64,000 bases of DNA, taken from positions 5,651,501 through 5,715,500 of the forward strand of contig NZ_CP020104.1 in NCBI RefSeq assembly GCF_002056795.1. Reading direction: 5' to 3'. This DNA is from Spirosoma aerolatum (GTDB lineage Bacteria; Bacteroidota; Bacteroidia; Cytophagales; Spirosomataceae). This document shows, piece after piece, positions 63,089 to 64,000 of this stretch (the stretch's first letter is position 1; the number at the start of each line of letters is the position of its first letter). The translations under genes and the position numbers were made by a program. Below the pieces are notes generated by a model. It was not told where the DNA came from, did not search any database, and saw only the letters and a list, made by a program, of their open reading frames with translations.

Positions 63089-63460
63089 ATGAAAGGACTT
63101 TATTGCATTCTGTTACTAACGTTATCGAACGTATTTATGACACTGGCCTGGTATGGTCACCTTCAAATTAAACAATATCCTATGTTGGCTAAACTATCGC
63201 TTTTTGGGGTGATTATGCTTAGCTGGGGGCTGGCTTTTTTCGAATACATCTTTCAAGTTCCTGCCAATCGCATTGGCTCAAATGAAACGGGCGGTCCCTT
63301 TTCGCTGTTCGAATTAAAAACCATTCAGGAAGCCGTATCGCTGACCGTTTTTACCCTCATCACGGTTTTTCTCTTTAAAACCGATAAACTGGCCTGGAAT
63401 CACCTGGTTGGGTTTGCCTTCATCGTCATCGCGGTATTCTTCATCTTCAAAAAATGGTAA
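63089..63460 (+). CDS. DUF486-family small membrane protein (DMT-like)
   Basis: 123 residues with four hydrophobic helices. 'VFMTLAWYGHL', 'WGLAFFEYIFQVPANRIG' and 'LKTIQEAVSLTVF' are characteristic of DUF486, a family related to small drug/metabolite transporters. Substrate is unknown. The gene starts 15 bases after the sensor kinase stop and probably belongs to the same transcript, which suggests that it is controlled by, or serves, that two-component system. It is convergent to hldD, only 6 bases away. Confidence 0.85.
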   Translation: MKGLYCILLLTLSNVFMTLAWYGHLQIKQYPMLAKLSLFGVIMLSWGLAFFEYIFQVPANRIGSNETGGPFSLFELKTIQEAVSLTVFTLITVFLFKTDKLAWNHLVGFAFIVIAVFFIFKKW

Positions 63461-63466
63461 TCCGCC

Positions 63467-64000
63467 TTATAAATAGTCTTCTTTACCCAGGTAATTTCTG
63501 ACGTAATCGGCAATGCCTTCCTCGAGGGAGCAGAACGGCCGGTCGTAGCCGATAGACCGGAGTTTTGCCATGTTGGCCTGGGTAAAATACTGGTATTTAT
63601 CGCGAATGTCGGCGGGGGTATCGATGAAGTCGATCTGGGGCTCAAGTCCCAGGGCGTAGAACGTATTTTTGGCCAGATCGAGGAAGGTACGGGCTTTCCC
63701 ACTACCCAGGTTGTAAATGCCCGAATTGCGACGATGATGCATCAGAAACGAACAAACCTCAACCAGATCCTTCACATATACAAAATCGCGCATCTGTTCG
63801 CCATCCGCAAAGTCGGGGTTGTGCGATCGGAATAATTTCATCCGACCCGACTGTTTTATCTGATTGAATGCGTGAAAGATAACCGATGCCATACGGCCTT
63901 TGTGGTATTCATTTGGGCCATATACATTGAAGAATTTCAGGCCAGCCCAAAAGAAAGGTTTGCGTTCCTGCTCCAGCGCCCAAATATCAAATTCATTCTT
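63467..64000 (-). CDS. hldD: ADP-L-glycero-D-manno-heptose-6-epimerase, C-terminal part
   Basis: The frame stays open to the end of the window, so the 5' part lies beyond base 64000; about 177 residues are visible. It reads 'FFWAGLKFFNVYGPNEYHKG' with 'RMASVIFHAFNQIKQSG', then 'GEQMRDFVYVKDLVEVC' and 'GIYNLGSGKARTFLDLA', all typical of HldD. The enzyme converts the heptose ADP-sugar used for the lipopolysaccharide inner core, using bound NADP. A Met at 63892 would give a shorter protein but is an internal residue of the family. Confidence 0.92.
   Translation of the reverse strand, partial: KNEFDIWALEQERKPFFWAGLKFFNVYGPNEYHKGRMASVIFHAFNQIKQSGRMKLFRSHNPDFADGEQMRDFVYVKDLVEVCSFLMHHRRNSGIYNLGSGKARTFLDLAKNTFYALGLEPQIDFIDTPADIRDKYQYFTQANMAKLRSIGYDRPFCSLEEGIADYVRNYLGKEDYL

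Overview
The window looks like chromosomal DNA of a Bacteroidota bacterium, most likely Cytophagales of the Spirosoma type. The evidence is a GLPGLI-family protein beside a TonB-dependent-like outer-membrane beta-barrel, short TonB-family energy transducers, the fused HisB, the carboxyspermidine-type polyamine enzymes, and several exact matches to the Bacteroidota -7 promoter consensus TAnnTTTG ahead of genes. No rRNA, tRNA, CRISPR array, insertion sequence or integrase was seen. All functional names come from reading the protein sequences and motifs; no database search was run.

Layout. 1-2.1 kb: tail of a HEAT-repeat protein, a secreted FG-GAP protein, then palindromic repeat elements. 2.2-7.6 kb: a LysR regulator divergent from a DAB inorganic-carbon operon (dabB, dabA, DUF6671 gene). 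7.65-10.7 kb: gnd, a peroxidase/OhrR redox operon with a visible operator, and a small membrane protein. 10.9-13.1 kb: an apionate-lactonase-like gene next to a broken GH140 apiosidase fragment, probably the remains of an apiose-use locus. 13.1-16 kb: a membrane-anchored alpha/beta hydrolase and an amidohydrolase. 16.1-18.9 kb: a cobalamin riboswitch controlling metE. 19-20 kb: a three-gene overlapping operon (CWC protein, thioesterase, unknown). 20-28.8 kb: exported protein, M1 aminopeptidase with an AraC regulator, two small membrane proteins, esterase and sulfatase. 29-33.1 kb: BlaR1/BlaI and a serine hydrolase sharing an intergenic region with three identical-format operators.

33.2-39.4 kb: coiled-coil protein, an orphan contractile-tail tube protein, YhhN, katG, and small envelope proteins. 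39.6-41.6 kb: an alkylation-repair operon with the Ada functions split over separate genes. 42-48.3 kb: outer-membrane barrel plus GLPGLI, pabB and a NYN/cold-shock protein. 48.7-50.7 kb: hisB, a 33-residue membrane peptide and an acyltransferase. 50.8-55.4 kb: the two enzymes of the carboxyspermidine route flanking a TonB cluster. 55.6-64 kb: unknown protein behind a palindromic promoter, TetR, aminopeptidase P, subtilase, a secreted OB-fold-like protein, a two-component system, DUF486, and the C-terminal part of hldD running off the right end.

Three features run through the whole window. First, oxidative and chemical stress defence is well represented (gpx/ohrR, katG, the Ada-type operon). 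Second, operators are readable by eye at several regulator loci. Third, many gene ends are closed by unusually long and perfect hairpins, several of which contain the stop codon itself.
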